A DNA stretch of 64,000 bases from Lysinibacillus pakistanensis (GTDB taxonomy: Bacteria > Bacillota > Bacilli > Bacillales_A > Planococcaceae), in contig NZ_CP126101.1 in NCBI RefSeq assembly GCF_030123245.1, positions 1,920,501-1,984,500 of the forward strand. Reading direction: 5' to 3'. The notes below the pieces were generated by a model. It was not told where the DNA came from. It did not search any database and saw nothing but the letters and a program-made list of their open reading frames with translations. The translations under genes and the position numbers were made by a program. How positions within the stretch are numbered: the stretch's first letter is position 1; each line of letters opens with the position of its first letter. Below, one piece after another: positions 1-7,576 of this stretch.

Positions 1-1455
1 GAAATGCGAGATGCCGTTAAACATGCTAATACTGCACAGGCTGCCTACATGCAATTTTCACAGCAGCAAGTAGACAACATTGTGAAGGCTGTTGCAGATG
101 CTGCCTTTAAGGAAGCAGACCGTTTAGCAAAAATGGCTGTGCAGGAAACAGGGATGGGTATCCCTAATCATAAAAAAATGAAAAATGAAGTAGCTTCACG
201 AGATGTCTATGAAGATATTAAAGAATTAAAAACGGTTGGTATTGTAGGCTATGATCGGATAAAAAAAGTGGCAGAGATTGCGAGTCCTTTTGGGGTCATC
301 GCAGGTATTGTGCCAACGACGAATCCAACATCTACAGCCATCTTTAAAACGCTAATCTCATTGAAAACAAGAAATGGTTTAGTGCTTAGTCCACATCCAT
401 ATGCCGTGAAATGTACAAAAGAGGCGTTAGATGTTTGTCGAGTAGCTGCTGAGAAGGCAGGTGCACCAGAAGGATTATTGCAATGCTTAACAATGTCTTC
501 AATGGAGGCTACGCAGCAACTAATGAAGCATCCAGATATTCACTTAATTCTAGCGACTGGTGGCGGAGCATTAGTGAAAGCTGCCTATAGTTCAGGAAAA
601 CCAGCCTATGGCGTAGGACCAGGAAATGTTCCAGCGTATATCGAAAAATCCGCAAACATTCAAAAATCCGTGCGTCAACTTGTGCAAAGTAAATCATTTG
701 ATAATGGCACGATTTGTGCAACAGAGCAGGCCCTTATTGTGGATAGGGTGATTGCTGAACAAGTACAGTCGGAATTAAAGAAAAACGGTGCCTATCTATT
801 AAATGCTGAAGAAAAAGCTAAAATGGAAAAATTGATTTCCCCTGTTCCTGGAAAGGTAAATCCACAAATCGTCGGTAAATCAGCTACTTGCTTAGCAGAT
901 TCAGTTGGCATCACTGTACCAGAAGATACAAAAGTACTTGTTGGGTTGGAAACGATGATTGGTAAAAATATTCCGTTTTCGCTTGAAAAACTATCACCAA
1001 TCTTTGCTCTCTATATTGTAGAAAACAGTACAGAAGCGAAGCAAGTCATGATTGACCTATTAAATATTGGTGGACGTGGACATTCATGCTCGATTCACAC
1101 TGAAAATGCAGCATTAGCTGAACAATTCTCTGTTGAATTACCTGTCTCACGTATTGTAGTCAATACATTATCATCTATCGGTGCAGTAGGTGGCACAACA
1201 GGGTTAGCACCATCATTTACATTAGGCTGTGGTACATTTGGCGGAAATATCACGTCGGATAACATTACAGCAAGACATCTTTTAAATATCAAACGCATGG
1301 CCTATGGCATTAAAGATGTAGAAGTGCCAAAACCAGAGTTTGAAGTACAGTCCGTTGTCGAGTCGGTTGTATCACAAGAGCCTGCTCTCGATACAACAAT
1401 GGTTCAACAAATCGTTGATCAGGTATTAAAACAAATCACATTACAAAATAAATAA
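1..1455 (+). CDS. eutE: CoA-acylating aldehyde dehydrogenase of a microcompartment, 5' end outside window
   Basis: The visible 484 codons form an EutE/PduP-type dehydrogenase, which oxidises an aldehyde (acetaldehyde or propionaldehyde) with NAD and CoA to acyl-CoA inside a BMC. The nucleophilic cysteine is in the ICATEQ motif (about residue 238 counted from the first visible Met). The frame is open to base 1 and the first ATG has no ribosome site, so the true start is probably upstream. After the catalytic domain comes a linker and an amphipathic helix (last 23 residues, containing QQIVDQVLKQ) typical of cargo encapsulation peptides. The shell gene follows 16 bp later. The aldehyde used cannot be read from this end of the operon; ethanolamine is an inference. 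Confidence 0.9.
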   Translation, partial: EMRDAVKHANTAQAAYMQFSQQQVDNIVKAVADAAFKEADRLAKMAVQETGMGIPNHKKMKNEVASRDVYEDIKELKTVGIVGYDRIKKVAEIASPFGVIAGIVPTTNPTSTAIFKTLISLKTRNGLVLSPHPYAVKCTKEALDVCRVAAEKAGAPEGLLQCLTMSSMEATQQLMKHPDIHLILATGGGALVKAAYSSGKPAYGVGPGNVPAYIEKSANIQKSVRQLVQSKSFDNGTICATEQALIVDRVIAEQVQSELKKNGAYLLNAEEKAKMEKLISPVPGKVNPQIVGKSATCLADSVGITVPEDTKVLVGLETMIGKNIPFSLEKLSPIFALYIVENSTEAKQVMIDLLNIGGRGHSCSIHTENAALAEQFSVELPVSRIVVNTLSSIGAVGGTTGLAPSFTLGCGTFGGNITSDNITARHLLNIKRMAYGIKDVEVPKPEFEVQSVVESVVSQEPALDTTMVQQIVDQVLKQITLQNK

Positions 1456-1471
1456 TTTGGAGGAATGACAA

Positions 1472-1750
1472 ATGAGTACAGCATTAGGAATGGTAGAAAC
1501 AAAAGGTTTAGTAGGAGCAATTGAAGCAGCAGACGCAATGGTAAAGGCGGCAAGCGTTAACTTAGTAGGAAAAGTACATGTTGGTGGCGGTATCGTAACA
1601 GTTCTAGTACGAGGAGATGTAGGTGCGGTAAAAGCAGCAACAGATGCAGGTGCAGCAGCAGCACAACGTGTAGGAGAGCTATTATCAGTACATGTAATCC
1701 CACGTCCACATCACGAATTAGAAATGATTTTACCAAAAGCTGAAGCTTAA
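1472..1750 (+). CDS. eutM: BMC hexameric shell protein (EutM/PduA type)
   Basis: This 92-residue single BMC domain protein forms the hexameric tiles of the compartment wall. It begins with the hallmark [19 protein letters not shown] and carries the HVIPRPH segment near the C terminus. The length is normal for a minimal BMC-H protein. A clear GGAGG lies 7 nt before the ATG, and the aldehyde dehydrogenase ends 16 bp upstream, so they should be co-transcribed. Its gene is followed by a dispersed repeat copy and a strong hairpin rather than directly by the next operon gene, which may make it more abundant than its downstream partners; that last point is inference. Confidence 0.95.
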   Translation: MSTALGMVETKGLVGAIEAADAMVKAASVNLVGKVHVGGGIVTVLVRGDVGAVKAATDAGAAAAQRVGELLSVHVIPRPHHELEMILPKAEA

Positions 1751-1753
1751 TTT

Positions 1754-1860
1754 TATCTTCATCAGCAATTTTTTACTGTGCGAAAGCGAAGCGACAGCAA
1801 CAAATATTTTTTGTAACGAAAGCATAGAGGCAGCTACAATTACGCCAAGGCGAAATTGAT
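1754..1860 (+). repeat. Dispersed intergenic repeat, copy A
   Basis: The left end TATCTTCAT and right end ACGCCAAGGCGAAATTGAT match the other copies in this window. Its right half is almost identical to the copy at 17388-17460. It lies between the shell gene and pduL within the BMC operon. Confidence 0.75.
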
Positions 1861-1861
1861 C

Positions 1862-1901
1862 AGGATGAGAGCTGATCTAAACAAAGGACAGCTCTCGTCC
1901 T
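1862..1901 (+). other. Strong intercistronic hairpin without a T-tract
   Basis: AGGATGAGAGCTG pairs with CAGCTCTCGTCCT (13 bp with one G-U pair) around a 14-nt loop. No run of T follows, so it looks more like an mRNA-stabilising or processing element between the shell gene and pduL than a terminator. Confidence 0.6.
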
Positions 1902-1942
1902 GTAATGTTACGAAACAATAACTAGATATAGAGGTGGCTAAT

Positions 1943-2533
1943 GTGACAACAGCGACAAAAACATTTCCAGTGGCCGTTTCGGCTCGTCATATCCATCTAA
2001 GTGAAGCGGATTTACAAGTGCTTTTTGGTCCAAATGCAACACTGACAAAGGAATTTGACCTATCACAGCCAGGGCAATTTGCTGCGAAAGAGCGTGTCTC
2101 GATTGAGGGACCTAAAGGCATTATTCATAATGTCCGTGTACTGGGTCCAGTAAGACCAGCAACACAATTGGAAGTAAGCCGAACAGATGCAATGAAGCTA
2201 GGTGTAACACCTCCTTTAAGACAATCAGGTAATATTGACAACTCTGCAGGCATTAAAATAATTCACCAAGATAAAGAGTTAGTTATTCAACAAGGTGTTA
2301 TCATTGCTCAAGCACATATTCATATGACCGAAGAAGATGCTAAAGCATTGGAAGTACAAAATAATGAATTAGTTTCTGTGGAAGTAGTCAGTGATCGACC
2401 TGTTACATTCCGTGGTGTTGTCGTACGCGTTTCAAATGATTTTAGTCTTGAAATGCATATTGATACAGACGAAGCAAATGCTGGTTTTATTGAACAGCAG
2501 GCACAGGGAAAATTAGTAAAAGTATTATCGTAA
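1943..2533 (+). CDS. pduL: Phosphate propanoyltransferase PduL, first copy (no targeting extension)
   Basis: PduL moves the acyl group from CoA to phosphate, recycling CoA and allowing ATP formation by acetate/propionate kinase. The zinc-site histidines are visible in SARHIHL near the N terminus, in QAHIHM in the middle and in LEMHIDTDEAN near the end, which marks the tandem PduL domain. The chosen GTG start follows GAGGTGG by 5 nt; an in-frame GTG three codons earlier overlaps that ribosome site. The protein starts directly with the catalytic fold, unlike the next gene, so it lacks an obvious encapsulation peptide. A second PduL gene begins 12 bp downstream. Confidence 0.93.
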   Translation: MTTATKTFPVAVSARHIHLSEADLQVLFGPNATLTKEFDLSQPGQFAAKERVSIEGPKGIIHNVRVLGPVRPATQLEVSRTDAMKLGVTPPLRQSGNIDNSAGIKIIHQDKELVIQQGVIIAQAHIHMTEEDAKALEVQNNELVSVEVVSDRPVTFRGVVVRVSNDFSLEMHIDTDEANAGFIEQQAQGKLVKVLS

Positions 2534-2545
2534 GGAGGAGGCAGG

Positions 2546-3415
2546 ATGCAAGATAATTTAGTGCAAAAAATTGTGGAAGAAGTTCTGCAACAAGTTTTAA
2601 AAAATCAATCTTCCCCTCCACATGACGGTAAAATTCCGATTGGTGTATCCGCACGTCATGTTCATCTTGCGCAAGCAGAGGTGGAACAGCTATTTGGTGA
2701 AAATTATCAGCTAACACCTAAATTTGAACTCTCACAGCCAGGGCAATTCGCTGCGGAGGAAACAGTCGTGGTTGCAGGTCCAAAAGGATCGATTGAGCGT
2801 GTACGTATTCTCGGTCCTGCTCGTTCATTATCTCAAGTGGAAGTGAGCTGGACAGATGCCATGAAATTAGGGCTCAAACCTCCATTAAGAATTTCAGGAG
2901 ATACACAAGGCTCTAGTCCTGTTACATTGATTGGTCCAAAGGGAAGTGTTGTGTTACATGAAGGTCTTATTATTGCACAGGCACATATCCATATGTCCCC
3001 TGCGGATAGTGCGAGATTCAATGTAATAGATGGACAGTCTGTACAAATTAAGGTAGAAGGTATTCGCCCAATTATTTTATCGAATGTGGTCATCCGTGTG
3101 TCAGAGCGTTATCGATTAGAGATGCATATTGATACAGATGAAGCCAATGCAGGTTTAATTCAACAAGGAACACATGCTGAAATCGTTCATCATCAAGTAA
3201 ATGAGCAGCCAAAACCTATGAAAGAGCAGTCTTCAGCCGTACAGAAAGTAGAGCAACCATCTGTCTATCATTATGACAAAAAGCTACTTTCACAAATAGA
3301 AGTGTTAGAAATAGATGCGCAAGAAATTGTCGTACCAAAGAAAACCATTGTGACTGCATTGGCTTATGATAAGTTGCGAGAATTAAATAAAACATTAACA
3401 ATCCGTTCAGAGTAA
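2546..3415 (+). CDS. pduL: Phosphate propanoyltransferase PduL, second copy with targeting helix and C-terminal extension
   Basis: This has the same catalytic fold as the preceding gene (SARHVHL, QAHIHM and LEMHIDTDEAN motifs) but is 289 residues, about 75 longer than the minimal enzyme. Residues 1-21 form an amphipathic helix (LVQKIVEEVLQQVL) of the encapsulation-peptide type. Beyond residue 215 a Gln/Pro/Ser-rich linker leads to a short segment, VVPKKTIVTALAYDKLREL, of unknown role. The ribosome site is GGAGGAGG. Having one copy with and one without a targeting helix suggests that one enzyme works inside the shell and one outside, which is an inference. Confidence 0.92.
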   Translation: MQDNLVQKIVEEVLQQVLKNQSSPPHDGKIPIGVSARHVHLAQAEVEQLFGENYQLTPKFELSQPGQFAAEETVVVAGPKGSIERVRILGPARSLSQVEVSWTDAMKLGLKPPLRISGDTQGSSPVTLIGPKGSVVLHEGLIIAQAHIHMSPADSARFNVIDGQSVQIKVEGIRPIILSNVVIRVSERYRLEMHIDTDEANAGLIQQGTHAEIVHHQVNEQPKPMKEQSSAVQKVEQPSVYHYDKKLLSQIEVLEIDAQEIVVPKKTIVTALAYDKLRELNKTLTIRSE

Positions 3416-3451
3416 GAAGACAATCTGTGTAGCATAAAGAGGGTGAAGTTC

Positions 3452-3736
3452 ATGCAAATGGGAAGAGTGATAGGCAGTGTATGGGCAACGCGTAAGGAGG
3501 AGGGGCTGAATGGTTTAAAACTTCTAATCATTCAACCGATAGACTCCAATCAACAGCCGATTCGCACAGAAATTGTTGCAGCTGATCGAATAGGAGCGGG
3601 TATCGGTGATGATGTGCTCATTACAAGTGGCGGATCATCACGCTATATTATGAAAGAAAATCCGTTACCAATCGATGCAGTTGTCATAGGTATTATTGAT
3701 TCTACTGAAGTGATGCGAGGTGAGGAAAATGAGTAG
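3452..3736 (+). CDS. eutN: BMC pentameric vertex protein (EutN/CcmL family)
   Basis: This 94-residue EutN_CcmL protein would cap the vertices of the shell as pentamers. The family start MGRVIGSVWATRK and the glycine-rich DRIGAGIGDDVLITSGGSS segment are visible. The ATG used lies 6 nt after AGAGGGTGA; a GTG three codons upstream is inside that ribosome site and is rejected. The last bases overlap the next gene by 8 nt, typical of translational coupling. Together with the two BMC-H genes this gives the minimal hexamer-plus-pentamer shell set within the visible part of the operon. Confidence 0.93.
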   Translation: MQMGRVIGSVWATRKEEGLNGLKLLIIQPIDSNQQPIRTEIVAADRIGAGIGDDVLITSGGSSRYIMKENPLPIDAVVIGIIDSTEVMRGEENE

Positions 3737-4094
3737 CGCAATTGGAATGATCGAAACTAAAGGATTAGTTGGATCTTATGAAGCAGCCGATGCGATGATA
3801 AAGGCTTCTGATGTCACTATTGTTAAGCAAGAATTTGTTGATGGTGGGATTGTTACAGTTGTCGTGAAGGGCGATGTTGGCTCTGTACAGGCAGCAGTTG
3901 AGGCTGGAAAAGAGGCAGCAAGACGTGTTGGAGAATTATTAGGTGCTCATGTTATTCCGAGACCTGATGAAGATGTTTTTCAGATGATTAAAGGACCAGA
4001 GGCACCGAAGAAAAAGCTAGCTTCTACACCTACAACACGTGCTAAAAAAACAACCGAAGCAATTCAGGCGACAGATAATCGGGGTGAAGCATAA
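3729..4094 (+). CDS. BMC hexameric shell protein with basic C-terminal tail
   Basis: Residues 1-88 form a single BMC domain closely similar to the first shell protein ([19 protein letters not shown], then HVIPRPDED). A tail of about 33 residues, rich in Lys, Thr and Ala (KKKLAS...TRAKKTTE), follows. EutK/PduK-type shell proteins also carry C-terminal additions, but this tail has no fold I recognise. The start follows GAGGTGAGG by 3-4 nt and overlaps eutN. Its stop shares a base with the start of the dehydrogenase gene (TAATG), so the two are tightly coupled. The tail could bind cargo or nucleic acid; that is speculation. Confidence 0.92.
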   Translation: MSSAIGMIETKGLVGSYEAADAMIKASDVTIVKQEFVDGGIVTVVVKGDVGSVQAAVEAGKEAARRVGELLGAHVIPRPDEDVFQMIKGPEAPKKKLASTPTTRAKKTTEAIQATDNRGEA

Positions 4095-5038
4095 TGGCAT
4101 TTCGTAAAAGTAAAATAGCTGTTATCGGAGCTGGTCATACTGGCGCAACATTAAGTCTATTTTTAGCACAAAAAGAGCTAGGTGATGTTGTCCTGCTAGA
4201 TATTCCAGATGCAGAAAATCCAACAAAGGGAAAGGCGTTGGATTTATTACAAACAGGTCCCATTGAAAAATTTAATGTGTCCATTAAAGGGACAAGCAAT
4301 TACGAGGATATTGCCGGTGCTGATATTGTCATAATTACAGCAGGTATCCCTCGTAAACCAGGCATGAGTCGAGATGATTTAGTTACAACGAATGCAAAAA
4401 TTATTCAACAAGTATCAAGACAAATTAAGCACTTTGCACCTAACAGTATCGTCCTTGTATTGAGTAACCCCGTTGATGCAATGACATATGTCTGTTATAA
4501 AGAAACAGGCTTCCCCAAAAATAGAATCATTGGTCAGTCAGGTGTATTAGATACAGCGCGTTTTAACACTTTTATCGCGCAAGAGCTTCAAATTGCCCCA
4601 GAGGATGTTTCAGGCTTCGTATTAGGTGGGCATGGAGATGAAATGGTGCCATTAATTCGCTATTCCTATGCTGGTGGTATTCCATTAGAAAAGCTAATTC
4701 CACAAGCCAGACTCCAGCAAATCGTGGAACGCACACGAAAAGGCGGCGGAGAAATCGTTGGGTTGCTAGGGAATGGTAGTGCTTATTACGCACCAGCTGC
4801 TGCATGTGCACAGATGGTCGAAATTATTATGAAGGATCAACGAAAAATCATTCCGTCAATTGCTCTATTAGAAGGAGAGTACGGGTACCACGATTTATTT
4901 TTAGGGGTACCGACAATATTAGGTGGCAATGGCATTGAATCTGTCATTGAATTACACCTGACAAATGAAGAAAAAATGGCACTCCATCAATCAGCAGAGG
5001 CCGTACAACAGGTATTAACCATCTGTCAAAACATTTAA
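4094..5038 (+). CDS. mdh: Malate dehydrogenase (LDH/MDH family) encoded in the BMC operon
   Basis: This 314-residue NAD-dependent enzyme interconverts malate and oxaloacetate. The dinucleotide site is GAGHTG (12-17), the catalytic histidine lies in GGHGDEM (H180), and the substrate loop reads IPRKPGMSR, with the arginine (R87) that marks malate rather than lactate specificity. It is the last gene of the microcompartment operon and overlaps the shell gene by one base. Malate dehydrogenase is not a usual core member of EUT or PDU loci; it may help cycle NAD/NADH, but it has no obvious encapsulation helix at either end. A weak hairpin follows at once. Confidence 0.9.
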   Translation: MAFRKSKIAVIGAGHTGATLSLFLAQKELGDVVLLDIPDAENPTKGKALDLLQTGPIEKFNVSIKGTSNYEDIAGADIVIITAGIPRKPGMSRDDLVTTNAKIIQQVSRQIKHFAPNSIVLVLSNPVDAMTYVCYKETGFPKNRIIGQSGVLDTARFNTFIAQELQIAPEDVSGFVLGGHGDEMVPLIRYSYAGGIPLEKLIPQARLQQIVERTRKGGGEIVGLLGNGSAYYAPAAACAQMVEIIMKDQRKIIPSIALLEGEYGYHDLFLGVPTILGGNGIESVIELHLTNEEKMALHQSAEAVQQVLTICQNI

Positions 5039-5062
5039 TAAGGGAGGTCAGAGACCCTTTTA
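5039..5062 (+). terminator. Weak terminator after the BMC operon
   Basis: GGTC/GACC with flanking G-T and A-T pairs around a 3-nt loop, followed by TTTT. The stem is short, so confidence is modest. Confidence 0.4.
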
Positions 5063-5113
5063 AATGCTACCTTATGGATATATAGATCCCCAATATATAT
5101 CGATATAAATTTT

Positions 5114-5305
5114 TATCTTGATTCAGCAGAATACTCTCACCTCTATAGGTGACAAGATGGATGCAATTTTTTTCCTATTCAATGGGCGCGTACAAACGCC
5201 CATTGAATCAAGATAATGCCCCTGGCGGATGTCACGGATTTTGAAGAGGAGCTTTTCAAGCGAGCTCGAAAAATCCGGACGCAATTACGCTGGGGCGTAA
5301 TTGAT
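5114..5305 (+). repeat. Dispersed intergenic repeat, copy C (longest, 192 bp)
   Basis: Starts TATCTTGATTCAGC and ends GGGGCGTAATTGAT. It contains an extra block (ACTCTCACCTCTATAGGTGA) also seen in the partial copy near 46.5 kb, a hairpin pairing TTCAATGGGCG with CGCCCATTGAA, and the GGCGGATGTCACGGATTTT core shared with the copies at 26.2 and 52.2 kb. It fills much of the gap between mdh and the MerR gene. Confidence 0.75.
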
Positions 5306-5379
5306 GCTAAAATGTTTGATTGGAAACCGAACATTGCACTTGAAAGCTAGTAAAAATTCCCCGAATTTATATAGAATAG

Positions 5380-5417
5380 GAAGCTCTCTTTTGAATGAGG
5401 AGAGCTTCTTTTGTTTT
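5380..5417 (+). terminator. Rho-independent terminator
   Basis: GAAGCTCTC pairs with GAGAGCTTC across an 11-nt loop and is followed by TTTTGTTTT. It lies 75 bp beyond repeat copy C. Confidence 0.75.
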
Positions 5418-5418
5418 G

Positions 5419-5526
5419 GATAGAATAGTTAAAGTGGTGGATAGAAAAAGAAAACTGACGGATAGAATCATAAAAGTGGTGGATAGAAAAAGAAAACTGA
5501 CGGATAGAATCATAAAATGGATAGAA
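5419..5526 (+). repeat. Intergenic array of 21-nt units (A/B alternating)
   Basis: Four full units of 21 nt plus a truncated one, each beginning GGATAGAA. Two versions alternate: one ending AAAGTGGT and one ending AAAACTGAC, giving a 42-nt higher-order period. No coding role is seen. Confidence 0.8.
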
Positions 5527-5551
5527 CGATTGCTATACACATAAATCCTGA

Positions 5552-5582
5552 TTGACTTTGCCCTAAGGGGAAGGTGTATAAA
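5552..5582 (+). promoter_or_regulatory. MerR-type promoter/operator
   Basis: A -35 TTGACT and -10 TATAAA are separated by 19 bp, the stretched spacer typical of MerR-activated promoters. The spacer holds an imperfect palindrome, ACTTTGCCCT-A-AGGGGAAGGT. It lies 22 bp before the MerR gene, so autoregulation is likely. Confidence 0.75.
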
Positions 5583-5603
5583 TGAATGGAGTGAGGTGAT
5601 TTT

Positions 5604-6458
5604 GTGTTATCAATTGGGGAATTTTCGAAAATATGTGGTGTTTCTACAAAAACTCTTCGATATTACGATGAGATTGGGTTGATTAAACCTGATGGGATCA
5701 ACGCTGAAAATGGGTATCGATATTATTCGATTAAGCAATTAAAAAGAATGCTTTTTATCAACCGATTAAAATCCTATCATTTTTCGCTAGAAGAAATTAA
5801 AACAATTTTGGAGTTAGAGGAGGATCAGTCCGAAGAAAAGCTTTGTATTATTCTTCATCACAAAAGGAATGAAATACAGGAAAAACTAAAGTCGTTTGAG
5901 TATCTTTTACAACAACTAAATCATGATATTTCAGACTTAGAAAAGGGTATACCGATCATGTCATATCTTGATGATATTAAAGTACAGCTTGTAGAAACAA
6001 AGCCGATGAATATTTTATTTAAGCGACTAATGATGAGAAGTGATGATTATGTAGTTGGATATGGCAGGTATTTTAATGAGCTATATGAAAAGATTGCAAC
6101 GGAGAAGCTTACATTACTTGGTAAGCCAATGACGATTTATCATAGTCCTGACTATAATCCTGCTGGCAATGATACAGAGTTTGCTATTCCAATTAAAGAG
6201 GTTGTAAATGGGTCGAGAGATTTACCGGGTAGACTTTGTGCTAAATCAATTATAAAGGGAGCTTACCCAGAATTAACTTCTGTATATGCTAATTTGATGA
6301 AGTGGATCGATTATGAAGGCTATGAATTGATATTGCCACCATATGAAGTATATATAACAGATCCAAACCAAACAAAGAATCCTGAGAATTATGTAACAGA
6401 GGTTTATTTTCCTATAAAGAAAAAAATACCAGGAGGTTCCTATGCAAACAACTATTAA
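5604..6458 (+). CDS. MerR-family regulator with GyrI-like effector domain
   Basis: A 284-residue BmrR-like transcription activator. The N-terminal winged helix is clear (IGEFSKICGVSTKTLRYYDEIG, residues 3-24), followed by a coiled-coil dimerisation helix (about 75-115) and a C-terminal GyrI-like/AraC effector-binding domain (about 120-280) that in relatives binds hydrophobic cations or drugs. The GTG start is 3 nt after GAGGTGAT. A 19-bp-spacer promoter with a dyad lies just upstream. The serine hydrolase gene overlaps its end by 17 nt, so the regulator probably controls that enzyme in response to an unknown ligand. Confidence 0.9.
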   Translation: MLSIGEFSKICGVSTKTLRYYDEIGLIKPDGINAENGYRYYSIKQLKRMLFINRLKSYHFSLEEIKTILELEEDQSEEKLCIILHHKRNEIQEKLKSFEYLLQQLNHDISDLEKGIPIMSYLDDIKVQLVETKPMNILFKRLMMRSDDYVVGYGRYFNELYEKIATEKLTLLGKPMTIYHSPDYNPAGNDTEFAIPIKEVVNGSRDLPGRLCAKSIIKGAYPELTSVYANLMKWIDYEGYELILPPYEVYITDPNQTKNPENYVTEVYFPIKKKIPGGSYANNY

Positions 6459-7443
6459 TTGGCAAGAAATTGAGCCAGAAATCAGAATGAACAGGAAAAA
6501 GCTTTCGAAGCTTGAATCAACAATAAAAAGTGACTATAGCAATATAAATGGTCTTGTCATTGTTAGAGAAGGTCATTTAGCTTATGAAAAGTATTTTAAT
6601 GATAAAGGTTCAGATGATGTCCAGCATGTTGCATCTGTTACAAAAAGCGTTATATCTGGACTTATCGGTATTGCGATTGATGCAGGATATATTCAAAGCG
6701 TTGAACAGAAGGTGCTAGATTTTTTCCCTGAATATATTACTACAGATCAATACAAACAGCAGATTACAATCCACCATCTTCTTACGATGACAGTACCCTA
6801 TCCGTTTGAGGATTGGCATGAACCACTTGATGTTCTATGTCAACAACAGGATTGGGTAACGTATATCCTTGATTGTATGGGGAATGAGGGAGATTTAGGT
6901 ACTTTTAAATACTCTACTGCTGGAGCCCATTTACTTTCTGCTATTATAACGCGAAGCACAGGCAAAAGTGCTCGAGCTTTTGCAAATGAGCATTTGTTTA
7001 AACCACTTGGTATGAAAGAAATACCTGATTTTCAAATGGGGGCCTATGAGTTTGATGATTTATTCGGAAAAAACGTGCAAGGTTGGGTGCATGATCCAAA
7101 CGGTATTTCTACAGGAGGGTGGGGGTTAACCCTTACAACACGTGATATGGCACGTTTCGGTTATCTTTATATAAACAATGGCAAATGGGGGAATAACAGG
7201 ATTCTTTCGAAGAATTGGATAACAGAATCAATGAAGAGGAACCCAAACAATTATGGATTTTTATGGTGGCTAAGAGAAGATGCTGACCTCTTTACTTATT
7301 CTGCGATAGGGGATGGAGGTAATATAATTTGTTGTATACCTAAGCTGAATATGGTGGTTGCTATTGCATCAGAATTTATGTTGCAGCCAAAGGATAGATG
7401 GAACTTTATTAAAGAACATATACTTTCTATGATGCATGACTAA
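6442..7443 (+). CDS. Serine hydrolase, beta-lactamase class C / PBP4* family
   Basis: This 333-residue protein carries the SVTK (SxxK) active-site motif around residue 69 and a Tyr-containing YSTAG motif near 154, marking the class C beta-lactamase/DD-peptidase/esterase superfamily. No signal peptide or membrane helix is seen, so it is probably cytoplasmic, unlike true beta-lactamases. The ATG follows AGGAGG by 6 nt and lies inside the end of the MerR gene, implying translational coupling. The substrate is unknown; hydrolysis of an ester, amide or drug sensed by the regulator is an inference. Confidence 0.85.
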   Translation: MQTTINWQEIEPEIRMNRKKLSKLESTIKSDYSNINGLVIVREGHLAYEKYFNDKGSDDVQHVASVTKSVISGLIGIAIDAGYIQSVEQKVLDFFPEYITTDQYKQQITIHHLLTMTVPYPFEDWHEPLDVLCQQQDWVTYILDCMGNEGDLGTFKYSTAGAHLLSAIITRSTGKSARAFANEHLFKPLGMKEIPDFQMGAYEFDDLFGKNVQGWVHDPNGISTGGWGLTLTTRDMARFGYLYINNGKWGNNRILSKNWITESMKRNPNNYGFLWWLREDADLFTYSAIGDGGNIICCIPKLNMVVAIASEFMLQPKDRWNFIKEHILSMMHD

Positions 7444-7576
7444 ATGGTTCACATTCCATTAAGGTCCTTTCCGAAAAACGGATTGGGCTTTGTTTCTTAT
7501 ACTTCCACAAAGTCCACAATATACAAAATTTTCGAAAATATGATAAACTAATAGCGTGAAAAAGGAGGATGATAGC

